Positions 20,577-29,520 of a stretch of DNA of 64,000 nucleotides are shown here, piece after piece. The position numbers and the translations under genes were made by a program. The stretch is from Cordylochernes scorpioides (lineage: Eukaryota; Arthropoda; Arachnida; Pseudoscorpiones; Chernetidae). The notes below the pieces were generated by a model that had not been told where the DNA came from, did not search any database, and saw nothing but the letters and a program-made list of their open reading frames with translations. The DNA lies in assembly GCA_030710605.1 (NCBI GenBank), contig CP092884.1:21557483-21621482 (forward strand), written 5' to 3'. Position 1 is the first letter of the stretch; each line of letters starts with the position of its first letter.

Positions 20577-20822
20577 TGAGAAAAAGGGCATTTCCTGATC
20601 GTGCAACTAAAAATTGCTGATGGCTTGCGCCATCTATCGGAATAAATATCAACTAATCGTTGATTTTTTCATTATTCCAGAATTGGCCAAATACCGTTTC
20701 TTGATATTTTGCCAATTCTGGAATTATTAAAAATCAACGATTAGTTTATATTTATTTCGATAGATTGCGCAAGCCATCAAAAACTTTTATTTGCACGATC
20801 AGGAAATGCCCTTCTTCTCAAT
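20577..20822. mobile_element. foldback copy of Penelope-like repeat A2
   Basis: The left arm holds GGGCATTTCCTGATCGTGCA and CGCCATCTATCGGAATAAAT. The right arm is the inverse, ending GCACGATCAGGAAATGCCC. The centre is at the ATTGGCC/GGCCAAT block near 20700. It matches 2747-3035. Confidence 0.7.
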
Positions 20823-20904
20823 TTATTCATCTGATCTAAGTACAAATTCACTTTTGTACTGTTTTTCACATTCCAGGGATAAGTTTCGTTTTTGAAAAAG
20901 ATAT

Positions 20905-21010
20905 TTAAATCTCTAGTTATCGAACATGAAAGTCCTTCTACAGGAGAAAATCCGATGCAATAAATAGAAGAGCTTTCATGTCCGAAAGCTATAGAGAGAG
21001 CTAAATACAT
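20905..21010. repeat. inverted repeat with degenerate ribozyme-like boxes
   Basis: ATGAAAGTCCTTCTACAGGAG and the partly inverse GAGCTTTCATGTCCGAAAGC are decayed arms of the family F foldback (minus strand CTGTAGAAGGAC; plus strand CCGAAAGCTATAG). Neither arm keeps a full core. Confidence 0.4.
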
Positions 21011-21840
21011 TTTTCAAAAAAGAGACTTATCCTTTAAAGCCGGATGATGATTTCACATTAATACTTTTGATAATTAACATGATTTTATTGACATCTTGTC
21101 AATACATGCAAAATTGCACAGTCTACACTATTTTAAAAATATAATTATGTTTTTTTTTTTTATTTCATAACTTTGCTTTTTTATTTTTTTGCTTTAATTT
21201 TACTTTATATTTTGTTGTAATACCCGCGATTTCTTAAATTATATTTTCACACATTAGTAATCACCTGTAATTAATACATACCACTTGTTTAATTATTTTT
21301 ACATTTATCACTTCAAAACGCAAAAGTATTGATACATTAAATATATAACATTTTACATGCAATAATTTAAACTTTTTAGTTTCCATTTTTTAATCTATTT
21401 TCTCATTTATTCATCCTAAATTGTTTTAACTTCCATTTTAATGCATTTTTATAAAATATTTTTTACTTTTTTATAAATCGATCTCCTAAATTTTGAAATG
21501 AATTTTTTAAATACCCACATTTTTTAAAACTTTTTATACTGTTCTTACAGTTTATTGTTTAAATCATTTTATATTTATTTTCAAATGTTTTAATTGATAC
21601 ATACATTTTTACATTTATCTCTTTATGAGTTATTAATGAATTATTTTTATGTACTTTTATTACAATCTTTTAAATATGTGATAGAACTTTTTTTTTCCTT
21701 TTATATTTTAAGATATTTTACATTTTTTATTGCATTTTTTATAATAATTTTTTCATGCACAAATTTCTCCCACCTACTCTGTATTTTAATTGATTTCAAC
21801 TGTGATATTATAACACTATGCGGCGCTGAGTTTGTGTATA
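21011..21840. other. very AT-rich spacer
   Basis: Long T-rich tracts with no feature. Open frames near 21594-21919 are low-complexity hydrophobic translations. Confidence 0.5.
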
Positions 21841-21851
21841 CAAAAATGTAA

Positions 21852-21894
21852 TGCCTCGATAAAGGTTGGCGTTCAACCAGCCGAAATATTGGCA
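21852..21894 (+). ncRNA. degenerate hammerhead-like motif, family D
   Basis: Stem I TGCC/GGCA, stem II GGTTGG/CCAGCC, GAAA, self-complementary stem III ATAT and cleavage base T are all present in order. The first core box is TCGATAA rather than CUGANGA, so the motif is probably dead. A relative with the same GAAATATTGG end sits at 47992-48033. Confidence 0.4.
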
Positions 21895-22317
21895 AAATAA
21901 ATATTTTTTTAAAATCCAATATATGCCTTTTATTATCTAATTATATATATATGCATGATACTTTATACAATGAATATGGCGCCTCTGCCACCGCTGCATA
22001 GTTTGGTGGAGAATCGATTAATACTTTTGATGTTCAGAGCATTTTTTCTGATTTTATTAAATAAAGATACATTGGCTCTCTGTATAAAAAAAACTCTTAA
22101 CTAAAATTCCTAAAATACTAATATTGAGAGATGTATACTATAGCAACTGAATTAAAAGTCGAATCTCTCATGAGTGACCCATCTTATGAGCAACCACTTG
22201 TATAAAATCAAAAATGACTTATTCTGATATATTCCAACCAAACGACTATCTCCTTATTCATTACCATTTGTTAATTAAACAATTTTAAAAAAAGTTTTCG
22301 GAGATGAGTTTCTTTTT

Positions 22318-22390
22318 ATTTCAAATACCATCTCAAACTTTCGGATATCTCTATCCTCCCTTCAACAGGGGAACATATACAATGAATAAA
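22318..22390 (-). repeat. degenerate hammerhead-like repeat, family F relative
   Basis: The minus strand reads CCCCTGTTGAAGGGAGGATA, then TATCCGAAAGTTTGAG, then AAAGAAACTCATCTCCGAAA. The last block matches the AAAGAAACTCATCTTCTGAAA next to the family F motif at 17642. Stem II (GGATA/TATCC) survives; stem I does not. Confidence 0.4.
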
Positions 22391-22469
22391 ACGCCGCCTG
22401 ATACCATTAACAATTTGGTAAAACGAAGCATGCACTCGGCAGGAACCTGGGTCATTCGGCTGGTGATAA

Positions 22470-22620
22470 CTACACTCGTAGACAAAACTTAAGGAAGTTT
22501 TACCATTAGCATATATATTGGGTTTCATACAATAACTCTGAAAGATATTACAGTGACCTTTATTGAAGACACACGAGATAATCAAGTGTGAACAATCTCT
22601 GTCTCCTTCAAAAAAAAAAA
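22470..22620 (+). mobile_element. Tc1-type MITE fragment (ACAAAACTTAAGG ends)
   Basis: It starts ACACTCGTAGACAAAACTTA and contains GAAAGATATTACAGTGACCTTTATTGAAG in pieces, shared with 51612-51789 and 57990-58315. The right end is lost. Confidence 0.6.
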
Positions 22621-22801
22621 AAAATATATATATATATGGAAATTTTTGCCGGGAGGAAAATGATCTAAAGAGACAAGGGTCGCCTCTCCCGTCAAAATAG
22701 ACGTCTAAAACAGACGCCATCTATTGACCGTCGCCGCAACTAGCGGCCTCGGGTCGGTGACAAAGCCACAACACCAGCTTTGGCAAACTGAAAAGCGTCC
22801 A

Positions 22802-22845
22802 CCTGGAGACCATGGTTTCGGGCTGATGGCCCTCGTCAGTCCAGG
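22802..22845 (-). ncRNA. hammerhead ribozyme, family B, unit 1
   Basis: Minus strand, in order: stem I CCTGGA, core CTGACGA, stem II GGGC-CATCA-GCCC, GAA, self-complementary stem III ACCATGGT, cleavage base C, stem I TCCAGG. Every invariant core position (CUGANGA, GAAA, A15.1-U16.1, H17) is present and stem I pairs perfectly over 6 bp. The predicted cut is between plus coordinates 22808 and 22807. A type I minimal layout with a palindromic stem III is known from Penelope-like elements. Confidence 0.9.
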
Positions 22846-23120
22846 GCGGACTTTATTCCATGAGATCCACACGGGATCTAAGGGAATCTTGACAATCTGC
22901 CAAAGAGGTGTTTTGCTGGCAAAGTGGCTGGGCCATATCTATGGCCAAAATATAGAAGGAAATTTTGCCGGGAGGAAAATGATCTAAAGAGACAAGGGTC
23001 GCCTCTCCCGTCAAAATAGACGTCTAAAACAGACGCCATCTATTGACCGTCGCCGCAACTAGCGGCCTCGGGTCGGTGACAAAGCCACAACACCAGCTTT
23101 GGCAAACTGAAAAGCGTCCA

Positions 23121-23164
23121 CCTGGAGACCATGGTTTCGGGCTGATGGCCCTCGTCAGTCCAGG
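23121..23164 (-). ncRNA. hammerhead ribozyme, family B, unit 2
   Basis: It has the same stems and core as the unit 1 ribozyme, and lies exactly 319 bp from it in the same orientation. Cleavage at both sites in one transcript would release a 319-nt unit. Confidence 0.9.
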
Positions 23165-23538
23165 GCGGACTTTATTCCATGAGATCCACACGGGATCTAA
23201 TGGAATCTTGACAATCTGCCAAAGAGGTGTTTTGCTGGCAAAGTGGCTGGGCCATATCTATGGCCAAAATATAGATGGAAATTTTGCCGGGAGGAAAATG
23301 ATCTAAAGAGACCCGAGGCCGCTAGTTGCGGCGACGGTCAATAGATGGCGTCTGTTTTAGACGTCTATTTTGACGGGAGAGGCGACCCTTGTCTCTTTAG
23401 ATCATTTTCCTCCCGGCAAAATTTCCATCTATATTTTGGCCATAGATATGGCCCAGCCACTTTGCCAGCAAAACACCTCTTTGGCAGATTGTCAAGATTC
23501 CATTAGATCCCGTGTGGATCTCATGGAATAAAGTCCGC

Positions 23539-23582
23539 CCTGGACTGACGAGGGCCATCAGCCCGAAACCATGGTCTCCAGG
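23539..23582 (+). ncRNA. hammerhead ribozyme, family B, inverted unit
   Basis: Plus strand: CCTGGA (23539-23544), CTGACGA (23545-23551), GGGC (23552-23555), GCCC (23561-23564), GAAA (23565-23568), ACCATGGT (23568-23575), cleavage base C at 23576, TCCAGG (23577-23582). The core and stems are intact. Confidence 0.9.
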
Positions 23583-23713
23583 TGGACGCTTTTCAGTTTG
23601 CCAAAGCTGGTGTTGTGGCTTTGTCACCGACCCGAGGCCGCTAGTTGCGGCGACGGTCAATAGATGGCGTCTGTTTTAGACGTCTATTTTGATGGGAGAG
23701 GCGACCCTTGTCT

Positions 23714-23716
<3 letters not shown>

Positions 23717-23763
<47 letters not shown>
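23717..23763. repeat. TA microsatellite
   Basis: An almost pure TA run of about 45 bp. Confidence 0.95.
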
Positions 23764-23765
<2 letters not shown>

Positions 23766-26700
23766 TATTTTTTAAAACTGTATAATAATGACACTTTTAG
23801 TATATGTCACATATCTCCCAATTAGTTAGAGGCGACGCCTTAAAATATCCTACCTTCTATTAAAATGTACACTGTTTCTATTTTCTACCACCCTCATATT
23901 TTGTATATATACTATATCTTTATTAATAATACCTGTAAACCCCTATTTGTATGTAAAACTAAAAATGTTGACGTCAAAATAAAAATCCAAAGAGAGAGCG
24001 GTCAGCTGGTGGCAGGGACAGAGGGGAGGAAAAGCCAACGCCCAGCCCATGTGGGGCTCCCAGGGACTCTTTATAGACGACCCCTGAAAACAAGACGGGT
24101 TTTGGCAGGGGGTCAGCAGATGTTCTGGAGGGTGGCCATTGACAGACGGCTGCTGTCTTTCACACACACACTCTCTCTCCATGTCTCGGTGATAAGCATC
24201 CAAGTTTGTGTCATGGCCTCTACCTCTGTCCCGTGGGCTGTCCCCGATCCCTCTATGTGCTAACATCTAGCCCTGCTTCTGCTTCTTGTTGTCCGCGTGT
24301 GGGAAGAACATCAACACTCGCCTCACGTACACGACTGCCAGTTCATCCATACGTTGGGACATTTACAACAATATTACAGAAAGTCGACAGGATAACTGAG
24401 GACAGCGACATGCAGAGGATGACAGAGGCACCGGTGGTCAACGGCGCATTCTTGTGGATGCTTCTTCTACTTGCCCTCCACCTTGACGATCCAGTAGACC
24501 ATCTCAAAGACGCCATGCGAGGACTAGCTGTACCTCGCATCGAGGAGTTCATCATCGCCCCCATCGGCAACTCCTGTGCCACAGGCACCTCGCTCCATCG
24601 ACTCGAACAAGCAGACAAGATCCATCGAGAAAGCCTCGCTACGCCCCGCTTACCAGCATCGACGATGTCCCATGGCAACCACCGCAAAAAGTGATCACCA
24701 AGCCTCATCGCAGCCCACTCCACAAGACCCATTCAAGACATCCATCTAGTAGGAGAATTTTTTTACAGAACTCTATTAATGTAACACTATCTCCGTTTTT
24801 TTCCTCCCACTAAATTAACTACTCAATCAATACCATATTTATGACAATAGCATTATTATTATATATTCATTAAGTTCTTCATTTTACCTGCCCCATTACT
24901 ATTCCAATTAATACAACTTTAGATATGTATAAAACATTTTAACATTAATCAATTATATAATTATTTATTATTATTTTGTAATTCATTTAACCATCATTAG
25001 TAATGCCGTCAGCCAACAACAACTAATTATATAGCTTTTTTTTTCTTCAAATCGTAATCTTCATCATCTCTAGGCTTATTACACACATATTATAACTTCA
25101 ACCATCTTTCTGATCATTTTTAAAACTTTTAACATATTGACAACGTCATTAATCTTTTTTAATAGTTTAAGATATTTTCGAATTTATATATTTTTTCTAT
25201 TGTTTTTTCTAATTTTATCGTTGGCGTATCCTAACCTACCCTGCCCATACATTATCATGCAGTACCCCAAAGCCTTCCTGTTCGCCAAACATTTTTTTTT
25301 CTAATTGAGTAATCCAACTGAGAAATCCTTCCTCGCTATATCATTCACAATAGTGAGTTCAGGATACCCAGCCAGATTATTTTTTCATCACCCGGCTCAT
25401 CATTACCACTCATCATTTTCTCTCTTTTTTTATTTTATTTTCATCATTCAAGCCGGGTGATATCATCATTGGCAACAGAACAACCCTTGCAACTACCTTC
25501 CCCTTCTTCATTCCCAATTTCATATATTCCCCTCAAAAGATTCTTGCTCTCCAGAATTTTTTTTTTTTTGTTAATCAAACTGGAAACATCCTTCCTCAAT
25601 AGTTAGCTCAGGATACCCAGCTAGATTCCTTTTTTTTTTCTTACTTTTTATTACCCGGTTCATCATTTTTACAATTTTATCATTTTTTCATCATACAAGC
25701 CGGGTGCCATCATTATTGGCAGCAGTACATCTCTTGCGTTCACCTCTCTCTTTCCACATTCCTCGACCTACTTATATAGTAGGGAGCTACTAATCTGAAC
25801 TGATGATGCAAACGGAATATCTTGAACGTTCTATTAATGAAAACAGTACCTCACTAACACAAGTTCGTATTGAATTGCAGAACTCATTAAGCTATTTCTT
25901 TGCAGGAACATACTCAGACATCCCATATACCCTCATCAACCCTCTGCGTCAACTTATAATCTTAGTTCAACTTAATAGCTTTATGCTTTTCTTTTAGTCA
26001 TTTTTTCATTCAATAGGTTCTCAATTTTTTTTCTATAAGTAAATTACTTTTACGGCATTTCTAATTTTATTTTGCATATTTTCTCAATTTCATCATTTAT
26101 TCTTATGTATTTTTCTTTCATCATATTCTATATCTTTTTGAGACGTCATCATTATATTATTCTCCTATTTTATACTCCTATATTTATAATAATTTTAACT
26201 AATTTGTACTCAAATTATTTCTTTTGATTTTATAATAGGTTTATAAGGTCATCATTCATGTTATTTCATTTCCCCCAAACAAACCTTCATCACCGGGGGC
26301 ACATTCTATCGTATATTTTAAAACTGTATAATAATGACACTTTTAGTATATGTCACATATCTCCCAATTAGTTAAGAGCCGATGCCTTAAAATATCCTAC
26401 CTTCTATTAAAATGTACACTGTTTCTATTTGTTACCACCCTCATATTTTGTATATATTCTATATCTTTATTAATAATACCTGTAAACCCCTATTTGTATG
26501 TAAAACTAAAAATGTTGACGTCAAAATAAAAATCCAAAGAGAGAGCGGTCAGCTGGTGGCAGGGACAGAGGGGAGGAAAAGCCAACGCCCAGCCCATGTG
26601 AAGCCCCCAGGGACTCTTTATAGACGACCCCTGAAAACAAGATAGGTTTTGGCAGGGGGTCAGCAGATGTTCTGGAGGGTGGCCATCGACAGACGGCTGC

Positions 26701-26883
26701 TGTCTTTCACACACACTCTCTCTCTCCACCTCTGTCCCGTGGGCTGTCCCCGATCCCTCTATGTGCTAACATCTAGCCCTGCCTCTGCTTCTTGTTGTCC
26801 GCGTGTGGGAAGAACATCAACACTCGCCCCACGTACACGACTGCCAGTTCATCCATACGTCGGCACATTTGCAACAATATTAT
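23761..26883 (+). mobile_element. LTR-like element with about 600 bp direct repeats, non-autonomous
   Basis: A left repeat (about 23761-24376) and right repeat (about 26307-26883) are highly similar from TATCGTAT through GGACTCTTTATAGACGACCC to CAACAATAT. The right copy lacks about 47 bp present near 24185-24230. Between them lie about 1.9 kb: a GC-rich 5' part (24377-24740) and a long AT-rich part without coding sequence. CACCGGGGGCA, polypurine-tract-like, sits just before the right repeat. This fits a non-autonomous LTR retrotransposon. Two short internal blocks (AAGCCGGGTG near 25450 and 25695) are repeated. No primer-binding site was confirmed and the TG/CA ends are unclear. Confidence 0.55.
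24410..24694 (+). CDS. unidentified GC-rich open frame inside the LTR-like element
   Basis: About 95 codons from the internal ATG at 24410 (the open frame itself starts upstream, in the left repeat) encode a leucine-rich segment (LWMLLLLALHLDD) and basic end (SHGNHRKK). It is much GC-richer than its surroundings. It lies where gag would start in an LTR element, but I see no CCHC knuckle or known gag motif. It may be a captured fragment. No function is assigned. Confidence 0.25.
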   Translation: MQRMTEAPVVNGAFLWMLLLLALHLDDPVDHLKDAMRGLAVPRIEEFIIAPIGNSCATGTSLHRLEQADKIHRESLATPRLPASTMSHGNHRKK

Positions 26884-26953
26884 ATATATATATATATTAA
26901 AAATAAAGAAGGCATCTCCTGACCACGAGCACATGTTCTTTTTAGATGGCAGA

Positions 26954-26967
26954 GCGCCATCTAGTGG
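26954..26967 (-). promoter_or_regulatory. CTCF-consensus match in repeat A
   Basis: The minus strand reads CCACTAGATGGCGC, a full match to the CTCF core CCASYAGRKGGCRS. Binding is not shown by sequence alone. Confidence 0.5.
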
Positions 26968-27048
26968 AGCAAAAATAAACTAAACGTTTATTTAGATTGC
27001 TCCGTGATATTTGGCCAACCCAATTTTTTGATAAATCAAGAAAAGCCA

Positions 27049-27090
27049 TACACGAACGCGTTTCGCGCTGTTGGCGCTCGTCAGCGTGGA
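27049..27090 (-). ncRNA. hammerhead ribozyme, family A (GCGC stem II)
   Basis: Minus strand: stem I TCCACG pairing with CGTGTA (one mismatch), core CTGACGA, stem II GCGC-CAACA-GCGC, GAAA, stem III ACGCGT, cleavage base T. Stem II differs from GGGC/GCCC of other copies by paired changes that keep the helix. Confidence 0.8.
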
Positions 27091-27125
27091 GTAGGCTGTA
27101 ACCACTGCGACCAAAAAATCTTTTA

Positions 27126-27713
27126 TACAGGCTATTCAAAAACTAAAAAGGTTAATGTGATTTTTTTTTAAATGTAAAACCAAAAAGCGTTAGTTCCAGC
27201 CGTTTACCGCTTGGCGCCGCACTGGTCGCGACGATAAATGAATTTGATTGGTTAATAATTTTACACGTAGTTTGTTAGTTTGTTTACACGTGAATGTTTT
27301 TAAAAGGTAAGATTATCCAATCGCCGTAAAACTTTAGGAAGTTATATTTACTATACTACAGGCAAGGTTTCGGGTTTGAATTTGATTTGAAATAAATATT
27401 CGTTGCAATTTTATTTGCAAATTTTCTACTTTCACTCGCAAGCAGCGCCTCTAGCGGTATCAGGTGAAATTACATTTATAAATTGTAAAAATGCTAAAAT
27501 GTGTTCCACAAGTATAATAAATATAATATTTAATTTGAGGATCTAGTAATATAATATTCCAATGACGTTGTAAAAATAACTTGGCATTTCAATATTAATA
27601 TATATTTAGAGAAAATATCTTATATAAAATTTAATGTTTTCAAAAAAAGTATGTGCTTCAAAAATATATTTAAACGCATATAACAATATTTATATACGTT
27701 TATAAATCTATAT
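27126..27713. other. spacer, no gene seen
   Basis: AT-rich with a slightly GC-richer patch at 27190-27245. No feature is recognised. Confidence 0.45.
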
Positions 27714-27759
27714 ATATGGAACGCTTCACGATTTTGCGTGTCATCCTTGCGCAGGGGCC

Positions 27760-27799
<40 letters not shown>

Positions 27800-27819
27800 A
27801 CCGCCGAACAAGCGTGTAC
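27714..27819 (-). ncRNA. U6 spliceosomal RNA copy, likely pseudogene
   Basis: The minus strand carries the near-complete U6 sequence: a 5' stem-loop closed by GTAC/GTAC, ACATATACTAAAATTGG, the ACAGAGA box with flanks (GATACAGAGAAGATTAGC), the AGC catalytic triad region and TGCGCAAGGATGACACGC. The length (106) is right for U6. Against a functional gene: the 3' end runs into CATATATATAG without the T-run that ends RNA polymerase III genes, and no TATA box lies at the usual distance (the nearest is about 5-10 bp from the 5' end). The telestem has one change (AAAATCG). U6 pairs with U4 and then U2 in the spliceosome. Confidence 0.85.
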
Positions 27820-28089
27820 ATCTATATATAGGTGGTGTTGTGGGGGTCGGTGATGCAAAAGAACAGCCAAATAAGTGATTTTATAAATACAGTATTATTA
27901 TTATATATAAGGATATATATGATGACAAAAGAATAGCAACCGCACACAGCAGTAGAACAAAGGCAGGCTTAAGACTATATACAAGAAAACGGACCGTTGA
28001 GTTGGGCCGTTCCCAATGGTCAGTTATCTTCATGCAGCACCGCCAAGCGGCGCCTGCGTACACGCTTCTCTTATCAGGTGGATTGGATG

Positions 28090-28430
28090 TTTTCTAGAAT
28101 ATTTTAACAAATGTTCGTTAGGCAAACTTTTACTCGGGTAAAAACCGGACGAAGCCGGGTACATTCGCTAAATACAGCTATTTACAAATGTTCGTTTGTG
28201 GCAAGATACTATTCCTTCAACTTCAAATTACCGAGTGGACCAATTAATATTGATTTTATTCAACTTATCGAGTATTTTTCAAGGGACCGGGAAAAAATTT
28301 CAAATTATCGAGAGTATAGACAAGTATAGATTCAGTAGGGATTGGATGTTTGCTAGAATCGTTTTAACAAATGGTCGTTAGGCAAACTTTTACTCAGGTA
28401 AAAACCGGGCGAAGCCGGAAATATATATAC
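28090..28430 (+). repeat. Helitron-like 3' end fragments and pogo-like block
   Basis: The hairpin block AAAACCGGACGAAGCCGGGT near 28140 and AACCGGGCGAAGCCGG near 28405 resembles the GC hairpin near Helitron 3' ends (compare 34153-34184). Both follow GTTAGGCAAACTTTTACTC. Between them CGAGTATTTTTCAAGGGACC and TCAAATTATCGAG repeat the block at 18310-18380 in inverse orientation. Confidence 0.45.
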
Positions 28431-28435
28431 ATTAA

Positions 28436-28660
28436 GAAAAAGGCATCTCCTTATCGTGCAACTGAAAGTTGCTGATGGCTTGCGCCATCTATCGGAATAA
28501 ATATCAACTATTCTCGTTGATTTCTAATTATTCCAGAATTGGCAAAATACCCATTCTGGATTAATCAAGAAAAGCTAACCATGGACGCGTTTCGGGCTGT
28601 TAGCCCTCATCAGCGTGGTGCAAGCTCTACCTCAATGACCAAAAAATTGATAATTCAGGC
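28436..28660 (-). mobile_element. Penelope-like terminal repeat A2 with intact hammerhead
   Basis: It begins GGCATCTCCTTATCGTGCAA, continues through CGCCATCTATCGGAATAAAT and CCAGAATTGGCAAAATACCC, and then the minus-strand ribozyme. A truncated second copy starts again at about 28780. It links the A2 foldbacks at 2747 and 20577 to the ribozyme family. Confidence 0.75.
28578..28619 (-). ncRNA. hammerhead ribozyme, family A (canonical core)
   Basis: Minus strand: stem I ACCACG, core CTGATGA (the commonest natural core), stem II GGGC-TAACA-GCCC, GAAA, stem III ACGCGT, cleavage base C, stem I CATGGT with one mismatch. The canonical CUGAUGA and GUC-type cleavage triplet make this the most textbook-like copy. 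Confidence 0.88.
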
Positions 28661-28769
28661 ATCCTGAAAAATCATGAAATGGGTAGGTAAGGCCAGAATT
28701 GCGTGAGACCGCTACACAATGTGAAAAAAAAAAATAGTACAAATGTGATATTGTACTAGGATAAGGTGC

Positions 28770-28860
28770 ATAAATTAAGAAAAAGGCATCTCCTTATCGT
28801 GCAACTGAAAGTTGCTGATGGCTTGATATTTATTCCGATAGATGGCGCAAGCCAGACAAC
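28770..28860 (+). repeat. truncated Penelope-like repeat A2
   Basis: GGCATCTCCTTATCGTGCAA, then GTTGCTGATGGCTTG joined to the inverse block CCGATAGATGGCGCAAGCC. Confidence 0.6.
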
Positions 28861-29520
28861 CCCAGACAACCAGAGAGAGAGAGAAGGAGAGAGCCGGGCG
28901 GCCGTTCGTATCGCACACAATCCTCTAACTGACTTAAAAGTCCCAAGGTGTCGACGGACAGGCCCCGTTTGCCGTCCCTTGGAATGTCGCTGCTGTCTCA
29001 AGTGACCGGACTTTACATCCCGTCTCTCTCTGGGCTGTCTCTAGGTTTGCTTTATTATTCCTGGTAGAGTATATATTATGACATATATATAGTATAGTTA
29101 TGAAAATTTTAAGATTAATAATTTTTTTATTTAATTTAAATGTGTGAGGTTTGTTTTTTTATTTTTTATTTTTTTTTGTAATAAATAATTAGTTAGATTA
29201 TATTTTTTAAAAAAAGTAACACCAGCAAAGCATCGGCAGTTACGCGTCATAGGCTGGGTGAAAAAAGGAATAAGCGAAGAGAAAGTTTTAAAGAGAAGAG
29301 CAAAGACAGAACCATGATAATAATTTTCCAAATATAAAATAAAGCTAATTAGAGAGAGAGAAGTATTTTTTGCTCTATTTTCTCTCTTGATGAAAAAAGA
29401 TAGATTTTTGTGAATTTTTTTTTTTGGGAATTTTTTTTTATAAGCTTATTTTAAAGACAATCTAGTGTAAATGTGGAGGACACGATATATGATAGTATAT
29501 TAAATTAGGAAGGATGAAAA
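28861..29520. other. spacer, no gene seen
   Basis: 28861-29030 is GC-richer with purine-rich runs; the rest is AT-rich. No domain is recognised in the open frames. Confidence 0.4.

Larger units (their letters stand above)
22637..23720. mobile_element. Penelope-like terminal-repeat cluster, hammerhead family B (two direct units plus one inverted)
   Basis: Two 319 bp units follow head to tail (22638-22956 and 22957-23275, nearly identical). A 36 bp start of a third is joined at about 23312 to a full unit in opposite orientation, up to about 23720. Each unit carries one hammerhead ribozyme, so there are two on the minus strand and one on the plus strand. TA microsatellites border the cluster on both sides. 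The identical 87-codon open frame in each unit is simply the non-ribozyme strand. Tandem-plus-inverted terminal repeats are typical of Penelope-like elements. No reverse transcriptase remains here. Confidence 0.85.
26905..27125 (-). mobile_element. Penelope-like terminal repeat, hammerhead family A
   Basis: The order on the plus strand is GGCATCTCCTGACCACGAGC, then GCAGAGCGCCATCTAGTGG, TTTGGCCAACCCAA, TTGATAAATCAAGAAAAGCC, then the ribozyme (minus strand) and GGCTGTAACCACTGCGACC. The same order occurs at 55165-55365 and, inverted, at 46530-46760. Confidence 0.8.

Noticed and set aside
22724-23660. Three identical 87-codon open frames
   Set aside because: They are the antisense of the hammerhead-B unit. 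The repeated frame follows from repeat identity and no protein motif is present.
24206-24360. Coding exon at the start of the 24.2-24.7 kb frame
   Set aside because: This part lies within the left direct repeat and is not kept in frame in the right copy.
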